Shown one piece after another: positions 33,436 to 42,252 of a DNA stretch of 64,000 nucleotides (its first letter is position 1; each line of letters begins with the position of its first letter). The position numbers and the translations under genes were made by a program. The notes below the pieces were generated by a model. That model searched no databases and had not been told where the DNA came from. It saw nothing but the letters and a program-made list of their open reading frames with translations. Source of the stretch: Streptomyces sp. 840.1 (GTDB lineage: Bacteria > Actinomycetota > Actinomycetes > Streptomycetales > Streptomycetaceae); contig NZ_RJUU01000001.1 in the NCBI RefSeq assembly GCF_003751445.1, positions 1,121,001-1,185,000 on the forward strand. The letters are read 5' to 3'.

Positions 33436-34662
33436 ATGCCTCATCCCTTGCGCACCCGTTCCTTCCGGCTGCTCTTCATCGGGCGCAGCTTCTCGATGCT
33501 GGGCGACGCGGCGATCCCCGCAGCTCTCACCCTCGCCGTCTACCTGGCCACCGGATCGACCGGGGCGCTCGCCCTGGTGCTCGCCTGCGCGATGGTGCCC
33601 AAGCTGCTCCTGCTGCCGCTCGGCGGCGTCGTGGGCGACCGCTTCAACGCCCGCACGGTCGCGCTCACCACCGATCTCGTACGGTGCGCCAGCCAGCTCT
33701 TCGTCGGCGCCGAACTCCTCTCCGGGGCACCGGCGCTGTGGCAGATCGCGCTGGCCGAGGCGATCGGCGGCGCCGCCGGGGCCTTCGCGATGCCGACCGT
33801 CTCCCCGCTGATCCGCGGCACCGTGGCGGAGTCCGGACTGCTGCGTGCCAACTCCCTGATGGCGGTGGTCAGCAGCGCCGCCCGGATCGGCGGCCCGGCC
33901 GTCGCCGGGGCGCTGGTCCTCACCGCGGGGCCCGGCTGGGCCTTCGTGCTGGACGCGGCCGGCTTCGCGGTGAGTGCGGCGCTGCTGTCCGCGATCGACG
34001 TCCGGCACGTCCCCGTCGCCCGCAGGTCCGTGCTCAGCGACCTCAAGGAGGGCTGGAGCGAGGTCCGGGGCCGCGACTGGTACTGGACGAGCCTGATCGC
34101 CCACTCCGTCTGGAACGGCGCGGCGGCCGTCCTGATGACGCTCGGTCCGGCGCTGTTCATCCACCACCTGGGCGGCAAGGGGATGTGGCTCGCCTTCCTC
34201 CAGACCGGCGCCGTCGGCCTGCTGCTCGGCTCGCTGCTGGCCGGCCGGGCCAGGCCGCGCCGCCCGGTCCTGACCGCCAATCTGGGCCTCGCCCTGTACG
34301 CACTGCCGCTCTGCCTGCTGGCCGCCCACTCCCCCGCCGTCGTCGCCATCGCCGCGTACGGCCTCTCCCAGGCGGGGCTGGGCTACCTCAACCCGGTCTG
34401 GGAGACCGCCGTCCAGTCCGCCGTACCCAAGCACGCGCTGGCCCGGGTCACCTCCTACGACTGGCTGCTCTCCCTCGGCGCGATGCCGCTCGGCTACGCC
34501 CTCGCCCCGCCGGCCGCCTCGGCCTGGGGCGCCGAACTCCCCCTTGCCGCAGCCGGGGTGGCGGTCGGCGCGGCCTGCCTGGCCACCGCCGCGATACCCG
34601 GGGTGCGGCGCTTCACAGCCCCCTCGGACCAGGTGACGCGCACCACCGAAGCACCGGCTTGA
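33436..34662 (+). CDS. MFS transporter
   Basis: A 408-residue major facilitator protein of the MFS_3 (enterobactin exporter-like) type, with about 12 hydrophobic segments. The first half has RSFSMLGDAAIPAALTLAVY and the loop motif GGVVGDRFNARTVALTTDLVR; the second half starts near WYWTSLIAHSVWNGAAAV. It is probably a drug or metabolite efflux pump in the cell membrane, under control of the divergent MarR regulator. The ATG lies directly after the promoter with no RBS, consistent with leaderless translation. Confidence 0.9.
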   Translation: MPHPLRTRSFRLLFIGRSFSMLGDAAIPAALTLAVYLATGSTGALALVLACAMVPKLLLLPLGGVVGDRFNARTVALTTDLVRCASQLFVGAELLSGAPALWQIALAEAIGGAAGAFAMPTVSPLIRGTVAESGLLRANSLMAVVSSAARIGGPAVAGALVLTAGPGWAFVLDAAGFAVSAALLSAIDVRHVPVARRSVLSDLKEGWSEVRGRDWYWTSLIAHSVWNGAAAVLMTLGPALFIHHLGGKGMWLAFLQTGAVGLLLGSLLAGRARPRRPVLTANLGLALYALPLCLLAAHSPAVVAIAAYGLSQAGLGYLNPVWETAVQSAVPKHALARVTSYDWLLSLGAMPLGYALAPPAASAWGAELPLAAAGVAVGAACLATAAIPGVRRFTAPSDQVTRTTEAPA

Positions 34663-34716
34663 ACATGTTCAGTTCCAGGTCTACAGTCCATGACAACAGC
34701 ATTTGAACGCGTTCAA
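34659..34716. promoter_or_regulatory. Promoter with two TTGAACnnGTTCAA operators
   Basis: TTGAACATGTTCAG (34659-34672) and the perfect palindrome TTGAACGCGTTCAA (34703-34716) are centred 44 bp apart, about four helical turns. The first contains the likely -35 (TTGAAC); TACAGT at 34682-34687 is a good -10 after a 17-bp spacer. The second lies in the leader just before the RBS of the following gene. This is a typical TetR-type autorepression layout for the operon that ends with a TetR gene. Confidence 0.7.
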
Positions 34717-34729
34717 GGGAGGGTGGGGC

Positions 34730-35161
34730 ATGGACCTCACTGTTGTCGCGTACGTCATCTACCTGCTCATCAGCGTGGCGCTCACCATCTGGGTGGCCCG
34801 CACGCTCAGCCGCAACGGCAAGGTGTTCCTCGCCGATGTGCTGCACGGGAACGAGAAACTCGCCGATGCCGTCAACCACCTGCTGGTGGTGGGCTTCTAC
34901 CTGGTCAACCTGGGGTTCGTGACGCTCTACCTGAAGAACTCCGAGGAGGTCACCGACGCCCGCGCGCTCTTCGACGCGCTCTCGCTGAAGGTCGGCGTCG
35001 TCCTGCTCGTGCTGGGGGTCATGCACCTGGGCAACGTCTATGTGCTGAACAGGATCCGCCGCCGGGGCATGATGGAGCGCGAGCAGACCCCGCCCGTGGC
35101 ACCGCAGGGCTGGACACCGCCGGGCACCGGGCCGTGGGCCGCGCCCGCCCCCCGGGCGTGA
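34730..35161 (+). CDS. Small integral membrane protein (three helices)
   Basis: A 143-residue protein with three membrane helices (VAYVIYLLISVALTIWVARTL, LLVVGFYLVNLGFVTLYL, LKVGVVLLVLGVMHLGNVYVL) and a Pro-rich cytoplasmic tail. The ATG at 34730 follows GGGAGGG. It is the first gene of a three-gene operon with a DCC-family thiol protein and a TetR regulator. The family is conserved in actinomycetes with no assigned function; the association with a CxxC protein suggests a membrane redox or envelope role (inference). Confidence 0.8.
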   Translation: MDLTVVAYVIYLLISVALTIWVARTLSRNGKVFLADVLHGNEKLADAVNHLLVVGFYLVNLGFVTLYLKNSEEVTDARALFDALSLKVGVVLLVLGVMHLGNVYVLNRIRRRGMMEREQTPPVAPQGWTPPGTGPWAAPAPRA

Positions 35162-35170
35162 GGGCCGGCC

Positions 35171-35614
35171 ATGACGGTCCGGACGGGTGGGCGGCGGCTG
35201 TCCGTCGAACGGCTCACCGTGCTCTACGACGCACAGTGCTCGCTCTGCGTCCACCTGCGGCATTGGCTGATGAGACAGCGTCAGCTGGTACCGCTGGACC
35301 TGGTCCCGGCGGACTCGGCGGAGGCGCACCGCCGCTTCCCCGCCCTCGACCACTCCGGGACGCTGGAGGAGATCACGGTGATCGGTGACGGGGGCCAGGT
35401 CTACCGCTCCACGTCGGCGTGGATCGTCTGCCTCTGGGCGCTGGCCGAGCACCGGCCCAGGGCCCACTGGCTGACCACCCCGGCCGGCCGCCCGTTCGCC
35501 AGGGCGACCGTCCTCGCCGCGGCGAGGTACCGCTCCCTGACGGCGGCGCCCTGCCGGACGGACGGCGAAGGGGGCGGCGCCTGCGCGGTGGAGGGCCCGG
35601 AGCCCGGCACCTAG
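35171..35614 (+). CDS. DCC-family thiol-disulfide oxidoreductase (DUF393)
   Basis: A 147-residue protein with the defining DxxCxxC motif in LYDAQCSLCVHLRHWL (the Asp and both Cys present), then the conserved segment STSAWIVCLWAL. DUF393 proteins are thioredoxin-like and presumed to carry out disulfide exchange. It starts 9 bp after the small membrane protein and ends 59 bp before the TetR gene, within the same operon. Confidence 0.88.
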   Translation: MTVRTGGRRLSVERLTVLYDAQCSLCVHLRHWLMRQRQLVPLDLVPADSAEAHRRFPALDHSGTLEEITVIGDGGQVYRSTSAWIVCLWALAEHRPRAHWLTTPAGRPFARATVLAAARYRSLTAAPCRTDGEGGGACAVEGPEPGT

Positions 35615-35673
35615 GGTCCTGGGCCAGGACCGGGCCGGATACCCTCGGGACCGTGGTGAAGGAAGAGAAGGAC

Positions 35674-36375
35674 GTGAAGGAAGTCAAGGCTCCCAAGAGC
35701 GAACAGACCCGCACACTCATCCTCGAAACCGCGCTCCGGCTCTTCCAGGAACGCGGCTACGACAAGACGACCATGCGGGCCATCGCCCAGGAGGCCGGCG
35801 TCTCCGTAGGGAACGCGTACTACTACTTCTCGTCCAAGGAACACCTCGTCCAGGGCTTCTACGACCGGATCGCCGCCGAGCACGAGGCGGCGGTCCAGCC
35901 GGTCCTGGCCGGCGACCAGGACCTCGCGGTACGCATTCGCGGGGTCCTCCTCGGCTGGCTGGACGTGGCGGAGCCGTACCACCGCTTCGCCGCCCAGTTC
36001 TTCAAGAACGCCGCCGATCCGGAGAGCCCGCTCAGCCCCTTCTCGAAGGACTCCGTCGCGGCCCGCGACGCGGCGATCTCCATCCACCGGCGCTGCCTGG
36101 AGGGTGCGGACACCAAGGTCGATCCGGAACTGGCCGAGCTGCTGCCGGAGCTGATGTGGCTGAACCAGATGGGCCTGGTGCTGTACTGGGTGTACGACCG
36201 GACGGACGACGCCGAACGCAGTCGCCGCCTCGTCGAGCGCACCGCCCCGATCATCGCGCGGGCCATCGCCCTGTCCCGGTTCCGGGTGCTGCGGCCGCTC
36301 GTGCGCCAGGTCCACGCGGTGCTGGAGGAGTTCCTGCCGGGGGCGACGGGACCGGTGGCGGACCGGCCGCGCTGA
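35674..36375 (+). CDS. TetR-family transcriptional regulator
   Basis: A 233-residue regulator with a clean N-terminal HTH: TRTLILETALRLFQERGYDKTTMRAIAQEAGVSVGNAYYYFSSKEHLVQGFYDRI. The C-terminal ligand domain is larger than average (to residue 233). The GTG at 35674 is chosen because AAGGAAGAGAAGGA precedes it; GTGs at 35653 and 35656 are alternatives. It closes the operon whose promoter carries two TTGAACnnGTTCAA palindromes, which are its most likely targets. Confidence 0.9.
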   Translation: MKEVKAPKSEQTRTLILETALRLFQERGYDKTTMRAIAQEAGVSVGNAYYYFSSKEHLVQGFYDRIAAEHEAAVQPVLAGDQDLAVRIRGVLLGWLDVAEPYHRFAAQFFKNAADPESPLSPFSKDSVAARDAAISIHRRCLEGADTKVDPELAELLPELMWLNQMGLVLYWVYDRTDDAERSRRLVERTAPIIARAIALSRFRVLRPLVRQVHAVLEEFLPGATGPVADRPR

Positions 36376-36400
36376 CCGCGCCCGGCGGCGTACACGCCGC

Positions 36401-36433
36401 AGCGGCCGCCCCGTGGGTACCGGGACGGCCGCT
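36401..36433. terminator. Hairpin terminator between convergent genes
   Basis: AGCGGCCGCCCCG and CGGGACGGCCGCT form a stem with one mismatch, followed by CCTTTCGTGTT. It lies between the TetR gene (ends 36375) and the peptide-binding protein gene (ends 36497). Confidence 0.65.
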
Positions 36434-36496
36434 CCTTTCGTGTTCCGCTTCTGTCTGCCGGGTCGCGGTCCTGGCTTCCGGACCGCGACGGGCCCG

Positions 36497-38050
36497 TCAG
36501 ATCCAGCCGAGCTCCCACAGCCGCCAGATGCCCGTACCGTCCGAGAGGTACTGCGAACCGGCCACCTCGGGCTTGGCGAGGACGTAGTCCTTCTTCTGCC
36601 ACAGCGGGACGAGCGGCACGTCCTCGCCCACCAGCTTCTGCAGGTCCTTGAAGTCGGCCGAGGTGCGGCTGCGGTCGCTGAACTGCAGCGTGTCGCTGAT
36701 CAGCTGGTCCATCTTCTTGCTGCTGTAGCCGTTGTGGAGGCTGGTGTCGCGGCCGACGAGCGGCTGGCTGAAGGTGTCGGGGTCCGGGTAGTCCGGGAGC
36801 CAGCCGACGGTGTACATGTCGTAGTCACCGGCCGCGTAGCCCTTCTGGAACGCCGTCCACTCCACGGACTTGATCGAGACCTTGAACAGCCCGTCCGCGT
36901 TCAGCTGGCGCTGGATCTCCTTGCTCTCCGGCGTGTACGAGTCGCCGGAGCGGTAGGCGAAGGTGAGGGGGAGCGGCAGCTGGACGCCCGCCTCCTCCAT
37001 CAGCTTCTTGGCGCGCTTGGCGTCCGGCTGCGGGTACTCGTCGAAGAACGGGGTGCTGTGCCCGATGTAGCCCTGCGGGATCAGCGAGTAGAGCGGTGCG
37101 ACGGTGCCCTGGTAGACGTCGGTCACGATCGGTGCGCGGTCGATGATCGCCGCGATGGCCTGCCGGACGCGCTTGTCGGCGAGCGGCGAGCCGGAGCGGA
37201 CGTTGAAGACGAGGTTGCGGATCTCGGCGCTGTCCGCCTCCGTGATGCGCTGATCGGCGTCGCCGGGGTTCAGCTCCGCGAGCGCGGACGGCGGGAGCTG
37301 ACGGTGCGTGACATCGATCTGTCCCGACTTCCAGGCCGCCAGGAGGTCGTCCGACTGCTGGTAGTAGTGCACGGTGACCGGCCCGCCGGTCTTCTTCAGC
37401 GCGCCCTTGTACCTGGTGTTCGGCACCAGTTCGGCCCTGGAGCCCGGCTGGTACGACTTGAGCACGTACGGCCCGGAGCCGCTGACCTTGTTGTCGCTCC
37501 GCAGCTTTTTCTCGGAGTAGGCCTCACGGTCGACGATCGAACCGGCCCCGGTGGCGAGCTTCTGCGGGAAGGTCGCGTCGCGCGAGGACAGGTTGAACGT
37601 GATCACCCGGCCCTCGGTCACCACGTTCTTGAGGGTCGGGAACAGCACCGAGGGGCCGACGTTCGTCTTGATCCTGAGCATGCGCTCGAAGGAGTACTTG
37701 ACGTCCTCGGCGGTGATCTTCCGGCCGTTGGAGAACGACAGGTCGTCACGGAGCTTGCACTGGTACGTCTGGAGCTTCCCGCCGATGAAGCCGCAGCTCT
37801 CGGCCGCGTCGGGCTCGGGGACGATCGCTCCGGACTTGAACGTCATGAGGGACTGGTAGACGTTGCTGTACATCGCCCAGGAGCCGGCGTCGTACGCTCC
37901 GGCCGGGTCGAGCGAGGTCACCACGTCGGTCGTACCGACGGAGACCGGGTCCTCCTTCGCTCCGTCCGAAGGAAGCAACTGCCAGGCGCCGACGCCTGCG
38001 ATGACCAAAACCGCGAGAATCGCGAGAATCCGTATTCGGATCGACCGCAT
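36497..38050 (-). CDS. Peptide/oligopeptide ABC transporter substrate-binding protein (SBP_bac_5), orphan
   Basis: A 517-residue cluster-C solute-binding protein. The N-terminus has a hydrophobic helix (IRILAILAVLVIAGVGAWQLL) but no lipobox Cys, so it may be anchored by this helix or cleaved by signal peptidase I. Family motifs include DDLSFSNGRKITAEDVKYSFERML, SGSGPYVLKSY and YDMYTVGWLPDYPDPDTF. The ATG at 38050 has GGGAGAG upstream and gives the proper signal; a longer frame exists. No permease or ATPase gene is adjacent, so it must work with a transporter encoded elsewhere. Confidence 0.9.
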   Translation of the reverse strand: MRSIRIRILAILAVLVIAGVGAWQLLPSDGAKEDPVSVGTTDVVTSLDPAGAYDAGSWAMYSNVYQSLMTFKSGAIVPEPDAAESCGFIGGKLQTYQCKLRDDLSFSNGRKITAEDVKYSFERMLRIKTNVGPSVLFPTLKNVVTEGRVITFNLSSRDATFPQKLATGAGSIVDREAYSEKKLRSDNKVSGSGPYVLKSYQPGSRAELVPNTRYKGALKKTGGPVTVHYYQQSDDLLAAWKSGQIDVTHRQLPPSALAELNPGDADQRITEADSAEIRNLVFNVRSGSPLADKRVRQAIAAIIDRAPIVTDVYQGTVAPLYSLIPQGYIGHSTPFFDEYPQPDAKRAKKLMEEAGVQLPLPLTFAYRSGDSYTPESKEIQRQLNADGLFKVSIKSVEWTAFQKGYAAGDYDMYTVGWLPDYPDPDTFSQPLVGRDTSLHNGYSSKKMDQLISDTLQFSDRSRTSADFKDLQKLVGEDVPLVPLWQKKDYVLAKPEVAGSQYLSDGTGIWRLWELGWI

Positions 38051-38260
38051 TGCCGTGCTCTCCCTTAACAGCCCCACCTCGGTGTCGCGCTCAGATACGC
38101 AGATCACCGCACGTTCGCGCTCAGCCAATCACACGATTTTCACATCTGGAAGGGCAAATCAGAGACACATAGCCTTTTGTTCGTTACTTGAAACCTTGGA
38201 TCGATAGGCCGAATACAGAGGGTTGGCGGACGGTCACCGAATTCGCCTGCGGGGCGGCTC
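38051..38260. other. AT-richer intergenic region upstream of the binding-protein gene
   Basis: This 210-bp gap between a gene start (left) and a gene end (right), both on the minus strand, is clearly less GC-rich than its surroundings and presumably holds the promoter for the binding-protein gene. No convincing -10/-35 pair or operator could be assigned. Confidence 0.4.
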
Positions 38261-39556
38261 TCAGGCCTGCTTGGAGGCGAGTTCGACGACGGTGATGTCC
38301 GAGGGTGCGCCGACCCGCACCGGCGGGCCCCAGGCGCCCGCGCCGCGCGTGACGTACAGCTGCGTGTCGCCGTAGCGTTCGAGCCCGGCGACCGTGGGGT
38401 TGGAGAGCTCCGCGATGTAGTTGCCCGGCCAGAGCTGGCCACCGTGGGTGTGCCCGGATAGCTGCAGGTCCACGCCGTGCTCGACGGCCTCGTCGATGAG
38501 GACCGGCTGATGGGCCATGAGGACGGCGGCCCGGGAGCGGTCCCGGTCACCCAGGGCGCGGCCGAAGTCCGGGCCCTGGCCCTCGCTCTCGCCCCCGATG
38601 TCATTGACCCCGGCCAGATCGAATCCGTCGATCTCCACCCGGGCATTCTCCAGCGGGTGCATCCCCAATTCCCTTACATGATCCACCCATTGGGCCGCGC
38701 CGGAGTAGTACTCGTGGTTGCCGGTGACGAAGAACGCGCCGTGCCGGGAGCGGAGCCGCGCGAGCGGCTCGGCGGCCGGACCGAGATCCGCGACCGATCC
38801 GTCGACCAGGTCCCCGACGACCGCGATCAGATCGGGCTGGGTCCGGTTGACCGTGTCGACGATCCGCTGGGTGTGCGCCCGGCCCAGGATCGGGCCGAGG
38901 TGGATGTCGCTGACGACGGCGATCCGGAAGCCGTGCGCGGAGCGGGGCAGCCGGGCCAGCGGGATGGTGACGCGCTTGACCCGCGGGCCGCGCAGCACCC
39001 CGTAGGTGCCGTACCCCACCGTGCCGAGCCCCGCCACGGCCGCGGCGCCCCCGACCGCCCGCGCGACGAAGAGCCGGCGCGAGGGGGAGGCGGCGGGGGG
39101 CTGCGGGGCGGAGGGCGCGGTCGGGGCCGCTGTCCTGGTGTCCGAGCCGGGGGCGGCTCCGGCGCTCTCGGCCCGCACGGTCTCCCCCGTTCGCGCCGGT
39201 CCGGCCTCCGCCCCGGCGCCGGCCGTCGCGTCCCGGCGTGCGAGGAGCCTGCGCAGCAGCGGCCGTACCGCCTCACCGACCAGCAGGGCCAGTGTCAGGT
39301 AGAGCAGGGCGGCCAGCCACAGATAGCCCGGCCAGGCCAGCACCCGCTCGAGCCAGAAGGGCGCACCCGACCGGCCGGAGACCAGGGCGCCGACGCTCAG
39401 CAGCGGCAGCACGTACGCCGCCACGGTGCCCGCCCGGCGTGGCAGGCTGCCCGCGGCGGTCGTGTCACCGACGAAGCGGCGCCACACATAGCGGTGCACG
39501 GCGACGAGAGTTGCGAGCACCACGATCGCCGCCAGAACGAATCCCATGACCGCCAC
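38261..39556 (-). CDS. Membrane metallophosphoesterase
   Basis: A 431-residue protein with four N-terminal membrane helices (to about residue 120), an Ala/Pro/Glu linker, a further hydrophobic segment and a C-terminal calcineurin-like phosphoesterase domain. The metal-site motifs are VVSDIHLGP, VVGDLVDG, VTGNHEYY and LSGHTHGGQ. The catalytic domain is probably extracytoplasmic. The GTG at 39556 follows GGGGAAG; an ATG at 39547 would shorten the protein by three residues. It resembles the YkuE/YaeI type of phosphodiesterase; the substrate is unknown. Confidence 0.9.
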   Translation of the reverse strand: MAVMGFVLAAIVVLATLVAVHRYVWRRFVGDTTAAGSLPRRAGTVAAYVLPLLSVGALVSGRSGAPFWLERVLAWPGYLWLAALLYLTLALLVGEAVRPLLRRLLARRDATAGAGAEAGPARTGETVRAESAGAAPGSDTRTAAPTAPSAPQPPAASPSRRLFVARAVGGAAAVAGLGTVGYGTYGVLRGPRVKRVTIPLARLPRSAHGFRIAVVSDIHLGPILGRAHTQRIVDTVNRTQPDLIAVVGDLVDGSVADLGPAAEPLARLRSRHGAFFVTGNHEYYSGAAQWVDHVRELGMHPLENARVEIDGFDLAGVNDIGGESEGQGPDFGRALGDRDRSRAAVLMAHQPVLIDEAVEHGVDLQLSGHTHGGQLWPGNYIAELSNPTVAGLERYGDTQLYVTRGAGAWGPPVRVGAPSDITVVELASKQA

Positions 39557-39610
39557 GTGCGCTTCCCCGCCCTGTTTGTCCGTATCCGGTCCGTACGAGG
39601 TGCCGCGTCG

Positions 39611-39856
39611 TTACGCGGAACGGTCGCGCAACGCCCTGACGCCGCGGAACCCGATCACGCCAACCGCCGTCCCCAGAAGAAAGGACGTGATGGCGAGCAG
39701 CAGATGCACCCAGAAGTACGCAGTAGGGTCACCCGCGTCGTCGAAGGCGAGACCGCTGCCGTCCTTCCACAGGTTCTTGACGAAAGTGATCCAGATGAAC
39801 CAGCTCCACACCCCGAATGCGAGCAGGAACCAGGAGACGGGGCGGCTGAGCTTCAT
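39611..39856 (-). CDS. Small SCO4848-like membrane protein
   Basis: An 81-residue protein with two membrane helices (PVSWFLLAFGVWSWFIWITFVKNLW and AYFWVHLLLAITSFLLGTAVGVIGFRGV) separated by a charged loop. From memory it matches the small conserved membrane protein found beside the D-Ala-D-Ala carboxypeptidase gene in Streptomyces genomes. It lies between the phosphoesterase and the divergent carboxypeptidase. Function unknown. Confidence 0.82.
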   Translation of the reverse strand: MKLSRPVSWFLLAFGVWSWFIWITFVKNLWKDGSGLAFDDAGDPTAYFWVHLLLAITSFLLGTAVGVIGFRGVRALRDRSA

Positions 39857-40022
39857 GGAGTCAGTATCTCCGGCGCGTCCGGGCCGGCTCGCCCGGGGTG
39901 GGCAGGGCCAGGGGGGACTGTCCTCGGACGGGCCGTCCCGGGGTGGGCTGTCCTGGCGGTACGCACGGCGGGTCATAGCGCCGGTGTCAATTTTCACATC
40001 AACTGCATGTACGTTTTCGACC

Positions 40023-41285
40023 GTGTCAGCTCTTAAGAAGACCGCGATGGCGGTCACATCTGCCGCCCTGCTGTCCACTTTCGTCGTCAGCCCCGCCTCT
40101 GCGGTTGCCAAGGACACCTCCGACGACGCCCCGAAGCCGCCTGCCGCCATGTCGCGGCTCGGTGGCGAACAGCTGGGCCGGTCCGGCACCCAGGTCAATC
40201 TCGGCCCCGGCGCCCCGGTCCTGCCCAAGGACCTGACCGGCAGATCGTGGATGGTCTCGGACGCCGAGAGCGGGGAGGTGCTCGCCTCGCACAACCCGCA
40301 CTGGCGGCTGCCCCCGGCCTCCACACTGAAGATGCTGTTCGCGGACACCGTGATGCCGGACCCGGCCCTGCAGCCGAAGACCCGGGAGTACACGGTGAAG
40401 GACGAGGACCTCGCGGACATGGGCGAGGGAAGCAGCCTGGTGGGCGTCAAGGAGGACCTCAGCTACTCGGTGCACGACCTGTGGCTCGGCGTCTTCCTGC
40501 GTTCGGGCAACGACGCGGTGCACGTACTGGCCGCGATGTACGGGGGCGTCCCCAAGACCGTCCACGACATGCAGACACACGCCGTGGAGCTGCAGGCCCT
40601 GGACACCCACGTGGTGTCGCCCGACGGCTACGACGCGCCCAAGCAGGTCTCCAGTGCGTACGACCTGACCCTGTTCGCCCGCAGCGGGCTGCAGAACGCG
40701 GACTTCCGCGAGTACTGCGCGACCGGCACGGCGGAGTTCCCCGGCGAGCAGAAGAAGGGCAAGAAGCGGGAGGAGTTCGGCATCCAGAACACCAACCGAC
40801 TGCTCACCGGGGCCGACGGCGTCGCCGCGTACGACGGCATCGCCGGCGTCAAGAACGGCTACACGACGCACGCGGGCAACACCTTCACCGGTGTCGCCGA
40901 GCGCAACGGCAAGGTGCTTCTCGTCACCGTCATGCACCCGTCGTCCGAGGAGACGCACGCCGTCTACAAGGAGGCGGCGAGCCTGCTCGACTGGGGGTTC
41001 AGCGCCAGCGGCAAGGTCACCCCGGTGGGCGAGCTGGTCCCGCCGAAGTCCGCGGTGCCCGACACCGGCACCGGCAAGGGGGCCGAGGCCGACGGCCCCG
41101 CCGCCGACAAGGCGAAGCACGGCCCGGACACGACCGCGAAGGCCGCCGCGGCGGACGGCTCCGGCGGGGCCGGGGTCGCGCTGGGCATCGTCGGCGGGGT
41201 GCTGGTGCTGCTCGCCGGTGCCGTGTTCCTGGTCAACCGGCGCTGGCCGCTGCCGGACCTGGTGCGCCGTCGCTCCCGCCCCTGA
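40023..41285 (+). CDS. D-alanyl-D-alanine carboxypeptidase (peptidase S11, PBP5-like)
   Basis: A 420-residue low-molecular-weight penicillin-binding protein. A signal peptide (ALKKTAMAVTSAALLSTFVVSPASA) opens the chain; active-site motifs are SxxK at 100-103 (STLK), SGN at 160-162 and KNG at 276-278 in place of KTG. A linker of Lys/Ala/Asp and a C-terminal helix (GVALGIVGGVLVLLAGAVFLV) plus basic tail anchor it to the membrane. It trims the terminal D-Ala of peptidoglycan stem peptides. The start is GTG 40023 with no evident RBS. Its last 53 bp overlap the convergent YihY gene. Confidence 0.92.
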   Translation: MSALKKTAMAVTSAALLSTFVVSPASAVAKDTSDDAPKPPAAMSRLGGEQLGRSGTQVNLGPGAPVLPKDLTGRSWMVSDAESGEVLASHNPHWRLPPASTLKMLFADTVMPDPALQPKTREYTVKDEDLADMGEGSSLVGVKEDLSYSVHDLWLGVFLRSGNDAVHVLAAMYGGVPKTVHDMQTHAVELQALDTHVVSPDGYDAPKQVSSAYDLTLFARSGLQNADFREYCATGTAEFPGEQKKGKKREEFGIQNTNRLLTGADGVAAYDGIAGVKNGYTTHAGNTFTGVAERNGKVLLVTVMHPSSEETHAVYKEAASLLDWGFSASGKVTPVGELVPPKSAVPDTGTGKGAEADGPAADKAKHGPDTTAKAAAADGSGGAGVALGIVGGVLVLLAGAVFLVNRRWPLPDLVRRRSRP

Positions 41286-42252
41286 CCCGGCCGCCCGGGG
41301 CGTTTTCGCCCCGGGCACGTCCCGCCCGGGTGCTCCCGCCCCTGGCACCGCCGTCGTCGTCCGGGGCCGGCTCGCCCTCCACCGGCACGGGCTCCTCGGC
41401 GTCCTTGCTCGGTGTCGCCGTCCAGGCGGCACAGAACAGCAGCAGCTTCGCGGTGAAGTTGATCCACAGCAGCAGGGCGATGGGCACGCCGAACGCGCCG
41501 TACATGCTCTTCGACGCGACGCCCTTCATATAGCTGCCGAGCAGCAGTTTCAGCAGCTCGAAGCCGACCGCGCCGGTCAGTGAGGCGACCACCAGCCGGC
41601 GCCGCGGCGGCTCGACGCCGGGCAGCAGCGTCAGCAGGTAGAGCAGCAGCAGGAAGTCGGCGCACACCGCCACCGCCAGGGCCGCGATCCGGAGCAGCAC
41701 ACCGCCCGCGCCGTTCTCGGGGATGTTGATCAGGTCGGCGATCCAGCCGACCGCGACGGAGCCGACCGAGGAGATCGCCAGGGTCACCAGGGCCGCCCCG
41801 CCCAGGCCGAACAGCACCCCGGCGTCCTTGAGCTTGCGGATGACGGGATTGCCCTCGTCCAGGTCGTCCATGTCCCACACCGCGCGCAGGCAGTCCCGCA
41901 TCGAGCCGATCCAGCCGATGCCGGTGAACAGCAGCAGCGCACCGGCCACCAGTCCGACCGTGCCCGCGTGCGCCACCAGGTTGTCGATGCCCAGCTGATC
42001 CGAGATGCCCGGCACCTGCTCGGCCACCTTGTTCTCGATCTTGTCGAGCTGCTTGTCGGAGAGCAGCGCCGCGCCGATCGCCGCGGCGACCGCGATCAGC
42101 GGGAAGAGCGCCAGGAAGCTGATGAACGTGATCGCCGCGGCCAGCCGCGCCCAGTGGACCCGTACCAGCGTCTCGTAACTGCGCCAGGCGTGCGTCTCCA
42201 TCAGCCGGGAGACGAGCGGCCCGATGACAGGGAGTTTTTTCAGCCAGTCCAT
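41233..42252 (-). CDS. YihY/virulence factor BrkB family membrane protein
   Basis: A 339-residue protein with six membrane segments and the family pattern AAAITFISFLALFPLIAVAAAIGA near the N-terminus and MYGAFGVPIALLLWINFTAKLLLFCAAW near the end. The C-terminal 60 residues are a hydrophilic Gly/Ala/Arg/Glu tail, part of which is encoded opposite the end of the carboxypeptidase gene (53-bp tail-to-tail overlap). The start at 42252 gives MDWLKKLPVIGPLVSRL. The biochemical role of the family is not established. Confidence 0.9.
   Translation of the reverse strand: MDWLKKLPVIGPLVSRLMETHAWRSYETLVRVHWARLAAAITFISFLALFPLIAVAAAIGAALLSDKQLDKIENKVAEQVPGISDQLGIDNLVAHAGTVGLVAGALLLFTGIGWIGSMRDCLRAVWDMDDLDEGNPVIRKLKDAGVLFGLGGAALVTLAISSVGSVAVGWIADLINIPENGAGGVLLRIAALAVAVCADFLLLLYLLTLLPGVEPPRRRLVVASLTGAVGFELLKLLLGSYMKGVASKSMYGAFGVPIALLLWINFTAKLLLFCAAWTATPSKDAEEPVPVEGEPAPDDDGGARGGSTRAGRARGENAPGGRVRGGSDGAPGPAAASAG

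Noticed and set aside
36497..38050. Binding protein considered as part of a full importer operon
   Set aside because: Neighbouring genes on both sides are a TetR regulator and a phosphoesterase; no permease or ATPase is nearby.
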